Below the pieces are notes generated by a model. That model was not told the DNA's origin and ran no database searches. It saw only the letters and a program-made list of their open reading frames with translations. From assembly GCF_964275005.1 (NCBI RefSeq), contig NC_092701.1, forward strand, positions 32,693,919 through 32,757,918: a stretch of 64,000 bases of DNA, in the 5' to 3' direction. Below are positions 1 through 10,800 of the stretch, one piece after another. The stretch's first letter is position 1. The number at the start of each line of letters is the position of its first letter. Made by a program: the position numbers and the translations under genes. Source of the DNA: Diadema setosum (Eukaryota; Echinodermata; Echinoidea; Diadematoida; Diadematidae).

Positions 1-1383
1 TATTTTTTTTTTGCGAATCCTATATGATTCAAATGATTTTTCTAAAGTCGTTACCAGACTTAATGGATAGTCTGTTTTCCCTTTGTCATGTAACAGAATG
101 ATATGTAATTTTTCTCTTTTCCCTTTGAAGTTCACTTCAGGCAGTATTTTCCTCGGGATTCATAACAAACATTAGCTCGGCAGTGGTTTCACATACTGGA
201 CCATATTTATTATTAAAAAAAAAACCCCAAAAACACTTTTATCTTTCTCTTCAAAAGTCTGCTACTGCTTTAGTTCACTTTTCACACATTTTTTTTTTTT
301 TTTTTGCACTATGTGCACACACCGAGTCCGAGACTTTTAGCATTCTGTATCATGCTTAATAACAAAATAAGCTTATACTTGTCCAGCGACATGTTTGAGA
401 AATTCTCATATGTGCGTGGGGCAATTTTGTCTATGAAGGAAAATACTTGGGGAAAAAATGACTTAACGAGACTCTCCTATTTAAATACGTAAGTGTTTTA
501 AGACTTAACAAACTCCACAGAAAATACTGATAATATTTCAAGACCCATTGCTCTGGGAGACAATTTCTCTTCCCAATATTCCCCAAACCAAATAGTCATG
601 TCATGTCCATTTCAAAAATAGAAACCATATACACATAATGGTTTATATAATGCGTAATCTAAAACCTGTAGAAATTAACAAATATAGCAATAATGAAAGA
701 CAGGAATTCATCAAACTTGTGTCGCGGCTATACTGGGAAATACAACAAAGAATGAAATAGCAACACTGAGCCCTGATTTCTAGCCATCAGATATACTGGT
801 ATTCGATTGTTTTTACGATAGATATTTTGATTTCATGAATTGCAGAATTATTGAATCACGTTTGATTAGTTTGATTGTATATAGGCCTACTCTAGTTTGT
901 TTCCTACAGTATCACATTGTCTATTCTTAATAACGAATCTGCACAATTATGCTCAAAATGTGACTGTGTTAAATTTCATGCAGTCACTCCTACTTGAAAA
1001 TAAGTGACATAACATTTTTTTCTAGAAAACAAATTTGAATCTCATAACAGATAGCAACATGCATTCCTCTGAAATTATGGTTGTGTTATGTATAACTATC
1101 AACTCCCTCCCTTTCTTTCATAAAAAGTACAATATCTGTAAAAACACGTAAAAATGGCTGTACTTCGACCCCGGGAATTTGGCAAAGTTGAAAAGTGGTT
1201 GTGAATGTCTTAGACCAGTATACCTGGCGGTCACAAAGGTGAAATGAATAAAATGCTTCATCACAATCACACCTTTACTTAAATTACTAAAACTGAATTT
1301 TGATATTGCGCAATTTTTCAAAAGAATCATCTGAGTATTTCAAACCAGAAGGAAGTCAAGACTTCTTTCGAAACAAAGTCCAA
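1..1383. other. AT-rich intergenic stretch, no gene seen
   Basis: The short open frames here are broken and lack coding character. The only notable structure is a poly-T run near 289-305. I see no repeat shared with the rest of the window and no convincing splice-bounded exon. Confidence 0.6.
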
Positions 1384-1760
1384 CCACTTCGTTTCGTTTC
1401 GTTTCGTTTATTTCATTTCTAACACATATGATTAGAACATTTGAATTACATTCTTATAATACAACAATGCAGTGAAAAACAAACAATGAACCATACTGCA
1501 TAATACAATTTTGTAATAATTTCAAGACCAGTACAGAAAAAGAAAATGTCTGGAAATGGAGGGAACTGCTAAAAAGCAGAGCTTGTAGTCTGCAGTCCCC
1601 TCATACAAAAAAGAAAAAACAACAACCTGTAGTTACAAAACTGATAAAACAATGCAAAGAAAGTAAAGTAAGACAGAGACGAAGTATACACACACAGACA
1701 CATTAACAAACACGAGACAGCTCTTCTGTAATGAGGGAAAGAGGAAAACTAAGTAAGTGT
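1384..1760 (-). mobile_element. 3' end of a non-LTR-type retroelement, minus strand
   Basis: On the minus strand the block ends in a polyadenylation-like AAATGAAATAAACGAAAC run followed by a short AAACG-type repeat tail, seen on + as GTTTC repeats near 1380-1400. A second, diverged copy lies at 59226-59590 in the same orientation. The two share GGAAATGGAGG and, further on, TGCAGTCCCCTC with similar spacing. A simple-repeat tail after a conserved 3' block is typical of LINE or SINE 3' ends. No reverse transcriptase frame is visible, so the family is not identified. Confidence 0.5.
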
Positions 1761-2028
1761 TCCATACAGTGAATGTCTTTACATGAATCAGTGTGCATTG
1801 AATAAGAAGGGAGATGTGAGTTGATCCTTTAATGGGGAAATTTGGCATAGTGCATTTTGATCCAATCTTTGATAGATGAGGCCGTTGATGAGAAACACGT
1901 TTGCTTGTTGTTTTCTTGAGGGGGGTGGAAATCGGGGAACAAGGCCCAAAAAGCAGATAGTAATGTAATATTTACAGCTACATCGCAGGCAACATGTCAA
2001 ATGACGTAGAGGAATAACGGACGGAATA

Positions 2029-2466
2029 CATAGGGTGTTAAATGTACTACTTTAGGCTCCCCTTTTTTTTATCCGGAAGTGGAAGTAGAAAAAAAAAAAA
2101 CCAGAATGAAACCTTTGAGCCCGATAAGGCCTATGTTTTTGCGCGGAAGACCTTTTTTTGTTTTGTTTTGTTTTGCTTTTTTGGGGGGCTTGTTAGTTCA
2201 TGAAACCCGGAAGGCCCCCCCCCCCCCTCCCCCGCACACCTATGTTGCATAGGACAACATAGGGTGTAAACATTTTGGGTCCCCACTTTTTCTTTCTTTT
2301 TTTTTTACCCCGGGAGTGGCAGTACAAAAAAAAAATAGAATGAATCCTTTGAGCCCGGTAAGGCCTTTTTTTAGCGCTAAAGACTTTTTTCGTTTTTTTT
2401 TTTTTGTTTTGCTTGATTTTTGCTTGTTAGCTCATGAAACCCGGAAGTGCCCCCCCCCCCCCTTTG
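2029..2466. repeat. two diverged tandem copies of a ~230 bp repeat
   Basis: Copy 1 starts with CATAGGGTGTTAAATG near 2030 and copy 2 with CATAGGGTGTAAAC near 2259. Both then carry a T-run, an A-run, a TTTGAGCCCG(A/G)TAAGGCC block, a TTTTGTTTTGCTT block and ATGAAACCCGGAAG before a poly-C run (about 2217-2227 and 2450-2462). They differ by many small changes, so the duplication is not recent. The array ends about 380 bp upstream of the TLR start codon and could form part of its upstream region. Confidence 0.7.
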
Positions 2467-2783
2467 AAAACGTGGCGTCGGCGGTAAACCTACAGACAAA
2501 ATGGAAAGCTGATACATTGGGTATGAACAAATCACTTTCGCTTCTCTCTATCTTTCTTTCTTGGGTTACTCATTTCTTCCTACTTGCTCCTTATGGGAGA
2601 GATATTGCTTTGTTTTCTTCCATTCTAATTGCACTTTTTCTCTGCAGCTCTCGATAATACGACTAGATGAAATTTCACGCACCTCTTTTGAAAGGTAGCT
2701 TTACAAAAGAACAAAAGTGAAAGAAAGGGATGAGGTATATTTTTTGCTCTTGCTCATTATGTAACCTAGACTCCTGGGAAAGG

Positions 2784-2790
2784 CATAAAA
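2784..2790 (+). promoter_or_regulatory. TATA-like box upstream of the TLR gene
   Basis: CATAAAA lies 57 bp before the TLR start codon and would place transcription start about 30 bp before the ATG. An alternative is a spliced leader: a pyrimidine-rich tract ending in TTTTTCTCTGCAG at 2635-2647 is a good 3' splice site and could begin an exon carrying the whole reading frame. Sequence alone does not choose between them. Confidence 0.3.
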
Positions 2791-2846
2791 AGTATTTCAT
2801 GCAGTACTGTAAAGTCAAAGTGTGATTCACTTCGCTGCTAACCACG

Positions 2847-5606
2847 ATGGCTGGAGGTACTGCTGTCACGGTTTTGACTGCCCTGATGACTTTGTCATGT
2901 ATTGCTGGTCACTGGATACAAACTCATCCCAAATGCTTCTTCTCTTACCCCAGTCCCTTACCGAATGCAGACTGCTCTCATCTCAACCTCTCCGCTGTCC
3001 CCCAGACTCTTCCAAGCAACCTCTACCAGCTGGACTTATCATACAACGACATTGTTACCATCACAGATGTTTCGTTTGTCAGATATCGCAAGATCCAAAT
3101 CTTGCTCTTGCCGCGGAATACCCTGAATCGGATCGACGGGAAATCGTTTGAGTTGCTCCGAGACTTGAGAGTGCTTTATATGAGTTACAACAACATCAGC
3201 CGACTTCCAGACGCTCTGTTTCATAAGAATGTCCGTCTCTCGCTCCTTGATCTGTCGCACAACAGACTGACCGAGATCCCAAACAACGCTCTTGGGTCTA
3301 TCAGAGCAATGCGGAACATCTCTTTCAGCGATAACCTTATCAAAACCATCAATTTTGCTAAGTTTTCTTCCTGTCAAAAATTATCAGACATCAATCTATC
3401 CAATAACAAGATCACGCATCTCCACCAAGAGAGTTTTGCTGCCCTCGGAAACTGTTCTTTTGACTACCTCAGTCTATCCTTCAACAAAGTCTCCGAACTT
3501 CCCCATGAAGTCTTTTTCCATTTACGTCACCTGAAATATCTCGATTTGAACAACAATAATCTCTGTACATTCGACGTTATGGCCTTCATGGGAAATTATA
3601 AAATCACTCACATATTCATCGAGAGAGCAAATATCCATACCATTACCCCCCTGACACACAGTGGCAAACGGGTTGACATTCCTCTCTTGAGACATATCAA
3701 TCTGAGGCAAAACGAACTCTCTCGGATACAGAGCAACGCATTCAGGGGGTTTAGAAACCTGCGTTATTTGAACCTTCGGGGAAACAAGTTAACCTCAATC
3801 ACTAACGCCTCATTCTGTGGATTGGATTCCCTCACCACCTTAAATTTGGCTTGGAACGGACTTTCACATTTGCCTCTTTTTGCGTTCGCTTGCACCAAGA
3901 ATCTAAAAACTCTCTGGCTGTCCAGCAATAAGATTACAGTGTTAAATCCGCTTGTGTTATATGGAGTTCCCTCTCTACAATATCTGGATCTTTACTTTAA
4001 TAATCTAGAGAATCTGGCAGGACCGTGGAATCTACATTCCTTACAGCTACTGCACCTGCAAAGAAACAGACTAGCTTCTTTGAATGAAACTGCGTTTGAA
4101 GGAATGCCCAATTTGCAGAAAGTTAATTTGACCGAAAATATAATCGCAAACATAGCTCAAGATACATTTCTCAGACTCAATTTTCTGGAATCTATTGATT
4201 TGTCTCGACAACCGTCACTAATTACACTAGATGGTATTTTTGCAAAATCGAAACAACTCAAGTACATAAATCTGAAGGAATCTCGGATTCAGTTTTCGTC
4301 ACTAAAAAATCAATTTACATATGCAAGCTCAATGAATATACTACTCATGTCAAAGGCAAAGTTAACTACCAATAACCTGGCAAGTAAGAGTCAAAATTTG
4401 TCTGTTTTCTCCGGGTTAGAGTCACTAAGAGTCCTCGATCTATGGGGAAATTACTTACCTGACTTGTACAAGTTTCCTTGGGTTTTTCAGCCGTTACGTA
4501 AACTGGAAGTAATTAACCTAAGTGGTAATGAAATCACTGTTTTGAAAGCAAGGATGTTCTATCACTTATCATCCCTAAAAAAACTAGATTTATATGCAAA
4601 CAAAATTCACACAATCCACCCACATACTTTCCATGGACTGGGAATCTTACAGGAATTGACTCTGAAAAATAATATAATATCTCTGTTTGACAGAAATCTA
4701 CTCAAAGACACGCCGAAACTCTTAACATTGTACCTTCGCGCAAATCATCTCACTACGATTTCTGCAGACACATTTATGCCAGAGACACTCGTGCGCCTTG
4801 ATATCTCCCGCAATCCTTTAACTTGCGACTGCAGCTTGGCGTGGTTCCGAAACTGGTTCCAAACGACCAACGTTAATATTTCCCCCGATAATGAAACCCT
4901 GTGCTCGCAAACTTCCTTCAAACAGCTTGTGAACGTGCCTCTTCAAGAATTCCATCCAGACGACTTTTGTGGAATCGACGTACAACTTATCCTTGGACTC
5001 ATCCTTGGCAGTATCATGGTTACCTGCATGGGACTTTTGATTTACCGGAAACGCTGGTGGCTGAACTATAAGATCTTCTTGCTAAAACTTTTTGTCCTAG
5101 GTTATAAGCAACAAGAAGAAGACAGACAGGCAGATGACTATGAGTATCAGCTTAACATCATGTGTCATGATGACGATGATGACTGGGTTCATAGTGTCCT
5201 GAGACCTGCATTTGAAGAGAGAATGCCCCATCTCCAACGGGTTGCCTATGGCGACGAGGCTCTCAGGGTGTCAATGTACTACATCGATGCTATCTACCAC
5301 ATCGTCGAGAACAGCTACAAGACTGTCTTGTTGCTTAGCAACCACTGTACTGATGATGCCTGGTTCATCACCAAGGTCAGAGTGGCTCTAGAGCATGTGA
5401 ATGAAACAGGACTTGACAAAGTCATCCTGGTATTTTTGGAGGACATACCCAGTGAGCGGCTGCCATACTTGGTAAGGCTCTTTTTGAGCAGAGACAGGCC
5501 TAACCTGCTCTGGACTGAGGACTGTGACGGTCAGGACTTGTTCTGGGCCCATTTTGAGAAGTGTATGAGGTCAAATCTACAGATCAATCATGCTCTTCCG
5601 ATTTGA
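2847..5606 (+). CDS. Toll-like receptor, single exon
   Basis: A 919 aa type I membrane receptor. Residues 1 to about 22 form a signal peptide. A cysteine-bearing N-cap (C30, C43) leads into about 24 leucine-rich repeats (roughly 55-652) with LxxLxLxxN cores and several N-glycosylation sites. An LRR C-cap with NPLTCDCSLAWF starts near 656. A single membrane helix lies near 711-733, followed by basic residues. The cytoplasmic TIR domain spans about 763-908. Box 3 is present (F899-W900). Box 1 is unusual (QLNIMCHDDDDDW), and the usual RDxxPG of box 2 is replaced by YGDEALRVSM, with no proline in the BB loop. Such receptors sense microbial ligands and signal through TIR adaptors. The start is the first ATG in frame with a signal peptide. 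One uninterrupted exon fits echinoderm TLR genes. The family call is secure; ligand and signalling partner are unknown. Confidence 0.95.
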   Translation: MAGGTAVTVLTALMTLSCIAGHWIQTHPKCFFSYPSPLPNADCSHLNLSAVPQTLPSNLYQLDLSYNDIVTITDVSFVRYRKIQILLLPRNTLNRIDGKSFELLRDLRVLYMSYNNISRLPDALFHKNVRLSLLDLSHNRLTEIPNNALGSIRAMRNISFSDNLIKTINFAKFSSCQKLSDINLSNNKITHLHQESFAALGNCSFDYLSLSFNKVSELPHEVFFHLRHLKYLDLNNNNLCTFDVMAFMGNYKITHIFIERANIHTITPLTHSGKRVDIPLLRHINLRQNELSRIQSNAFRGFRNLRYLNLRGNKLTSITNASFCGLDSLTTLNLAWNGLSHLPLFAFACTKNLKTLWLSSNKITVLNPLVLYGVPSLQYLDLYFNNLENLAGPWNLHSLQLLHLQRNRLASLNETAFEGMPNLQKVNLTENIIANIAQDTFLRLNFLESIDLSRQPSLITLDGIFAKSKQLKYINLKESRIQFSSLKNQFTYASSMNILLMSKAKLTTNNLASKSQNLSVFSGLESLRVLDLWGNYLPDLYKFPWVFQPLRKLEVINLSGNEITVLKARMFYHLSSLKKLDLYANKIHTIHPHTFHGLGILQELTLKNNIISLFDRNLLKDTPKLLTLYLRANHLTTISADTFMPETLVRLDISRNPLTCDCSLAWFRNWFQTTNVNISPDNETLCSQTSFKQLVNVPLQEFHPDDFCGIDVQLILGLILGSIMVTCMGLLIYRKRWWLNYKIFLLKLFVLGYKQQEEDRQADDYEYQLNIMCHDDDDDWVHSVLRPAFEERMPHLQRVAYGDEALRVSMYYIDAIYHIVENSYKTVLLLSNHCTDDAWFITKVRVALEHVNETGLDKVILVFLEDIPSERLPYLVRLFLSRDRPNLLWTEDCDGQDLFWAHFEKCMRSNLQINHALPI

Positions 5607-6006
5607 TTGGGATCAAAATATGACAATCCGTTATCTCCGTCTGTCGATCATTATAATAATTATAAGAAAAATTTGAACACAGAAGTTCTATCCCGCATGA
5701 AAGCGTTATACACTATAATAACTCAATCTAATGAATAGTGATGAGCTGCAAGATCAAAAGAAAAAAGACCATGTTATTTCATGTGCCAAGTTATGTCATT
5801 ATCTTTTCTAACTATGAAAAGACCACGCACAATAGAGAGTTACATATTGTGTACAACGTAATAAATACAACGAAATTTCTACCACTTCAGTGCTGTACTT
5901 AGAGAAATAGGACCGATATGAATTTGCTTCGTTATTATGATACCGAACAAAAAACAGAGCGCTGAGCTCCATACTCTTTAAAATCATTATTGTTCAGATA
6001 CACACA
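5607..6006 (+). other. TLR 3' flank
   Basis: AT-rich sequence after the TLR stop codon, with no further frame. It holds the polyadenylation hexamer listed separately and is most simply the 3' untranslated region and trailer. Confidence 0.5.
5860..5865 (+). promoter_or_regulatory. polyadenylation signal AATAAA for the TLR
   Basis: A canonical AATAAA hexamer 254 bp after the TLR stop codon, in AT-rich sequence; the first canonical hexamer downstream of the gene. Confidence 0.5.
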
Positions 6007-6539
6007 CACTGCAAAAAGTCCGGTGTTAAATAGTGAACACCGAGCTGGTGTTAAATTTTCGGTGCTCATTTATGGTGTTAAATTAACACCTACGGATGTC
6101 ATTTCCAAATTTTAAACTGTTTTTTGAAGAGTTTCTTAGTAACTGCACTTCTTGTTGATTTTTAATTTAAACAAGACGATCAAGAATTTTACATTAAAAT
6201 ACTAGATTTTTGAAAAAATGTGAAAATTTACATCAAAGTAACACCAGCTGGTGTGGTCCCTTATTGAAGCTGGACGGGTGTTAAACCATTGATATTAACA
6301 CCAGCAAATATCAAATCAACACCATGTGGTGTCATTTTTTTAATTAACACCAGTACAGTGTCAAAATAACACCAGGTACAGTGTCAAATTAACACCACGA
6401 AGTGTCAGGTGAACACGTCTTTTCAACACCATCACAGTGCATTCTTATAACATTTTGTGGGTGTGGTCCTTTATTGAAGTTTGATCGGTGTTAGATTTAA
6501 CACCCGTGGTCTTAAATCTAACACCGATTTTTTACAGTG
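6007..6539. mobile_element. foldback element with CACTGyAAAAA ends and GGTGTTAAA interior
   Basis: The ends are inverted copies: CACTGCAAAAAGTCCGGTG at 6007 and, on the other strand, CACTGTAAAAAATCGGTG at 6539. The interior holds more than ten copies of GGTGTTAAA, AACACC or near forms in both orientations, so it is largely built from its own end motif. No coding frame is present, which makes it a non-autonomous (MITE-like) DNA element. A CA on each side could be a 2 bp target duplication but is uninformative because the left flank is a CA repeat. Confidence 0.75.
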
Positions 6540-7267
6540 CATGAAGTTGTGAATGCATTGGAACTTTATACTAAACTGACAATAGAAAATGCTTTATTAT
6601 GCAATGTATCAAGAAATTTTTCAATTCACCTCCGGTTCTAAATATTAAAGGTAGGGGATACCTTTTACAGAACTCCCAAAATGCAGCAAAACATTAAATA
6701 TGAACCTCAGGGGACTTGTTTAGGCCACTGCTTAGAAATTTGGAAGTCAACAGTTATCTACAATTTGAATAATGCACAAAACCCAACTACTCAGTAGTTC
6801 TGTGTGTCAGCCACACTTAAGCCTTTTTGTTGCAGTCTTCTGTATTTTTTATCTATAAACACAAATCTAAAAGTATAAGAGCTGGTGTAATAACATATAG
6901 AGTGTGTGGCAAGAATGTATATAGAAATGTTTGTAAGTTTTGATTAAATTTATTCACAAAATATGCACGATGGACACACATGCAGTGCATGGGTCTGCAA
7001 AGGTAGCCTAGTAATGTACTGGAATTTACGGTGAGCCCCGAAAAGAATTCAATTCAAAATCTAACGGTCAAAAAAAAAAATGTACTCAATGTTACCTTCC
7101 ACTTTCAATATTTTATGGGAGTTTCTAAAATGATACTCTCTTCAACATACCACTGTGTTTATACAACTCTTCATTTAAGGCGTGCAAATGGGATTCCCTA
7201 CCTTTAAGACTCTCCTTACATCATTATTATCAAACGTTCGTTTCAGTATTTGTTTTTCATTGATATC
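6540..7267. other. intergenic, nothing recognised
   Basis: AT-rich sequence with only small stop-rich frames and no repeat that I can match elsewhere in the window. Confidence 0.5.
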
Positions 7268-7470
7268 TTTATAATGCATTAATATACAAATGATGCACAG
7301 GAGAGAGTGCGTTAGTGGAGATGTAGCGCACTCGAGGGTATTTACAATTGTGAAACATGCACGAGACGAAGCCGAGTGCATGTTGCACTACATTGTAAAT
7401 ACCCGAGAGTGAGCTGCATCTCCACTATCGCCACGAAATAATCCTGTGCATCATTTGTTTTATAAAATGG
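7268..7470. repeat. long palindrome with GAGACGAAGCCGAG centre
   Basis: The left arm (from ACAAATGATGCACAGGAG near 7285 to TATTTACAATTG near 7350) pairs with the right arm (from CATTGTAAATACCC near 7390 to GTGCATCATTTG near 7458). The centre near 7367 is CACGAGACGAAGCCGAGTG. An outer inverted pair, TTTATAAAATGGGT (7459-7472) and ACCCATTTTATAAA (7873-7887), may define a larger unit. It is non-coding and MITE-like, probably of the same type as the palindromes at 10.2 and 10.8 kb. Confidence 0.65.
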
Positions 7471-8343
7471 GTCGAAAACTAACAGCATTTTTCACGTACC
7501 TTTGTGGGTCAATACCAGTCAGCTACATGTAGCACTCGCTCAAGAGTCAAGATGTCAGACGATATTCGTCCCAAACATTTACGCACGTCGCACTCGGAAA
7601 TCCCGCACATATAAGTACTGTACGTAATAAGAGTATACGTACGCCACAGTCATGTTATGCTTATGCACACAAGAAAGGCCGGCTGGCAGCCCGAACTAGA
7701 AGTTGTTTACAGGATTGACAGCGCGTATAGTAGTGCGCGACGCACTTGTAACAACTGATTGAGTGCGCACTGCTAGTGTAAACATTGTGACGTCAGGCCG
7801 TGCACGTTAGTGAGAAATTAATACACGCACACGTGACTCATTTCAGCGCTTCCAATTGGCTACATTCTTGAACCCATTTTATAAATTATGTTATCACTGA
7901 CTGTATGTTCTGTATTCTTCCCCGTTTATCGCTATATGAGTTGTGTAAAGTTGTAGACAAGTGTGTTGTATATGATGCTCTCTATCACATGTTCTATCGT
8001 ATACTACTATATGGAAGAAGTGAGAAGAATGACACTGTTGTTGTCTTTCGATTTATTTTCAATATCTGATCATTTACTCAAAGACTTTAATGACTTAACA
8101 GAAGTCTACAAGAATCTTCAGCTTATTAAAAGAGGCACACTTAACCAGAAGAAGAAGTCCCGGGTGTGGAGGACGGAATGAGGCTTGTAGCCTCGCCCCG
8201 AGCCCTCACTCGCACTTTTTATTTTCTTCAAATAAAAAAAAAAAAAAAAGCCGGGGGGGGGGGGGGGGGTTGAGCATTGCAGCTTGACCCATCCACAAGA
8301 ACAGGAACTACACCACACACCACCCCAACCCCACCTCCACTCT
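7471..8343. other. flank of palindrome, then a purine/G-run region
   Basis: The sequence to about 7890 is enclosed by the outer inverted pair of the preceding palindrome. The rest has no gene. At about 8236-8269 an A-run is followed by GCC and a G-run of about 17, then a CA/CC-rich stretch up to the next element. Confidence 0.45.
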
Positions 8344-8588
8344 GTTACGGCACATTTTGGTAAATTGCACATTTTTGGTAAATTACCAAAATGTGCAGAG
8401 TTATCAAAATGTGCCGTAACATGTTACGGCACATTTTGGTAACTGCACATTTTTGTACATTAACCAAAATGTGCAGGACATTGACGGCACATTTTGGTAG
8501 CTTTCTGCCCCTCCACAATCATCACAAAAACAAATTGTAGGCCTAAGTGCAGTTGGTTTTGTCCCCACCGAATGAGTTTGGTAGCCTA

Positions 8589-9066
8589 AAGGCCGTGTCA
8601 CACCTTTCCGGGAAAGCTACGCGGGCTTGTTGCGAGCAAGGTTTTTCCAGCGCGTAGGAAAATGATCTCGCCCGTAGTTGCACGGAGCTGCGCACGCAAG
8701 TCCGATTTACCCGCAGCCAAGTTTTTGGCAGCACCTCGCAGGCAACTCCCACGCAGGCAATTCGCAGTCCCCGTATGCGGCCAGCGCGGCTAAGACAATG
8801 ATATTCTATCATTTCTGTTGGACTTATGCCATTCCTTCAGATGAATTTCTGAGTTGTCACCCCCCCCCCCCCCCCCCAACGTGCGCCTGGCACGCAGGTC
8901 ACACAGAACACCCGCAAGAAGAACATAAGTAGAACGCATGCAGCAAGTGAGACACATGCACAACTCGCCCAAATCCTTGTCCGCCCTCAGAAATTGTCCG
9001 GTATGCTGGAAAATCCTCACAAGCAACAAGCCCGCGTAGCTTGCCATGAACGGTGTGACAAGGCCT
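8589..9066. mobile_element. foldback element with AAGGCCGTGTCACACC ends
   Basis: AAGGCCGTGTCACACCTTT at 8589 is followed by GCTACGCGGGCTTGTTGCGAG. The inverted match (CAAGCCCGCGTAGC, then GTGTGACAAGGCCT) ends at 9066, so the arms are at least 60 bp. A poly-C run lies at about 8859-8877. No coding frame. It sits wholly inside the 8344-10091 block. Confidence 0.6.
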
Positions 9067-9074
9067 AAACATGG

Positions 9075-9735
9075 TTACGGGTAAAAAAGATTTGCGTGCG
9101 CACCTCCAGGCGACTACGGGTGAGATACGTGCTAGGTACTGTTATGTGCAGGTCATCTGCGGGGACCTCCGGGTAGTAAAAATTGTTCTTCGCAAGTCGC
9201 ATTCAAGGCTTGCCTAGAGAGATGTGACACGGCCTGTAAGGCCGCGTCACACCTTTGGCGGGCAAGCCATGCGGGCTTGTTGCGAGTAAGGATTTTCCAG
9301 CACGCAGAAAAATTTTCTGCGGGCATACAAGAATGTTTGCGAGTTTCGCGCTTGTGTATAATACCTGCTAGACGCGTGCTACTTACCTTCTACTTGCGTG
9401 TATTCCGTGTGACCTGCGTGAGAGCTTTGAAACCGGTCTATTTCTGTTACGAGCGACTTACGGGTACCTGCGTTTGAGTTGCCTGCAAGGTGCAGCCGGT
9501 AAGGGTCTCCTACTGGTGTTCTTCGTGTATCCCCGCGACTCATATTTTGAGCATGCTCTGAAAGGCCTTGTCATACCGTTACCAGTATCTGGGGAAGTTT
9601 TGCGGGTTGACTTGCGGGGAAGCACTACTCCGCAGTTGGTCCGCACCGGACAGTACCTAGCACGTATCTCACCCGTATTTGCCCGGAGGTGCGCAGGCAA
9701 GTCTGATTTACCCGCAGCCAAGTTTAGAGCATGAC
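9075..9735. repeat. related GC-rich inverted-repeat copies
   Basis: GGCCGCGTCACACCTTTGG at 9240 repeats the end of the preceding element, with GCGGGCTTGTTGCGAG after it. A segment near 9090-9150 (GCACCTCC, then TACGGGTGAGATACGTGCTAG) reappears inverted near 9655-9700. These look like diverged or rearranged copies of the same family nested together. No gene. Confidence 0.5.
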
Positions 9736-10235
9736 CAAAACTTTTTCCGGGTGAGTCGCGGGGATTGCTCCCAGAGGTACACGCAGAACGTCAGTAGGAG
9801 GCCCTTAGCGGCAGCACCTCGCAGGCAACTCCCACGCAGGTACTTCGCAGTCCCTGTATGCGGCCAAATTAATGACATTATGTGGGTTTTTAGTTCAGTT
9901 ACCAAAATGTGCAGATTGTCCAAAATGTGCAGGCAAATCCACTTTTAACTGCACATTTTGGTAAAAGTTGATCCCGTCTGGGATAGGTGCACTATCGGCA
10001 CATTTTGGTAACATTTTTTTTTTGTGTGTGTGTGTACCAAAATGTGCAGTAAATTGCACATTTTGGTAGTTTACCAAAAATGTGCCGTTACACACCCTCC
10101 CCCACCACACACACACACACATGAATTCCGCTGTCTCCTGATTAAAATCTCAACTTGTTTAGTGTACATGTAATTGTGTATAAATCATGAGGATTTGGTA
10201 AATCATTTTATATACTTAGAAATTAATATGGTTTT

Positions 10236-10420
10236 GGTAGTAAGCAAATAATCAATGTTGGTGAAGATGATGGGACAAACTACTACTTCCGAGGCGATCT
10301 GGATGTAGCTATCTTTCCGAAGCGCAGCTGAGGAAAGATAGCGTACACATTCAGATCGCCGAGGAAGTGATAGTTTGTCTCATTGCCTGAAACTAAAAGT
10401 TGATTATTTGCTTTATATTC
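10236..10420. repeat. palindrome with GAAGCGCAGCTGAGG centre
   Basis: GCAAATAATCAA near 10244 pairs with TTGATTATTTGC near 10402, GGACAAACTA with TAGTTTGTCTC, CCGAGGCGATCTG with CAGATCGCCGAGG, and GCTATCTTTCC with GGAAAGATAGC. The centre resembles the centres of the 7.3 and 10.9 kb palindromes. Non-coding. Confidence 0.65.
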
Positions 10421-10477
10421 CACATCTAGGGTCCTAGAAATTCCCATTTTATTCCATATCTGAAACAGTTTTAGCTG

Positions 10478-10800
10478 TCTTTATATAACGCCTGAAGAGA
10501 TCCTTGTCATTTGATTGGTTGTTTGACATTGATCATTTGGCCCATTTCACTATGACGTCATCACCCGTTCAATTGCGGCTCCATTTACCGTGCAATTTTG
10601 GATCCATACGATTTGCTCCATTGCACGCTCGCTGAGAGCCCGGCACACTACGCGTGTTAAACGCTTTGCGTATGCAGTGTGTGTATGCGACAGCGCGCTA
10701 GCGTAAAGCGCTCAGTGAGCACTCTCGCGATCTCAGATTCTCTCTTGTTTCTAAATTAATAAAACACCAAATGAGAAGGATCTATTCTAGGCGTCATATA
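10478..10800. repeat. inverted-repeat segment, GC-rich interior
   Basis: A left arm near 10482-10525 (TATAACGCCTGAAGAGATCC, then TCATTTG) is matched inverted at about 10765-10800 (CAAATGAGAAGGATC, then TAGGCGTCATATA). The interior is rich in CGC motifs (ACGCGTG, CGACAGCGCGCTAGCG). It lies between two palindromes, so this may be one nested complex. No frame. Confidence 0.5.

Larger units (their letters stand above)
8344..10091. mobile_element. composite block bounded by arrays of ACCAAAATGTGC
   Basis: The block opens with GTTACGGCACATTTTGG and closes with its inverted form (ACCAAAAATGTGCCGTTAC). About eight copies of ACCAAAATGTGC or its complement lie in 8344-8505 and about seven in 9896-10091, in mixed orientation. 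The end clusters could be the complex terminal inverted repeats of one 1.75 kb element or two separate small foldback elements flanking an older insertion. The interior is GC-richer, is made of other inverted repeats (next entries) and has no credible protein frame. No target duplication is obvious. Confidence 0.6.

Noticed and set aside
2822-3710. Several 60-110 codon frames overlapping the TLR in other frames and strand
   Set aside because: Shadows of the TLR coding sequence.
9277-9948. Frames of 66-89 codons in the GC-rich 8.5-10 kb block
   Set aside because: Fewer stops because of GC-rich inverted repeats; frames on both strands mirror each other.
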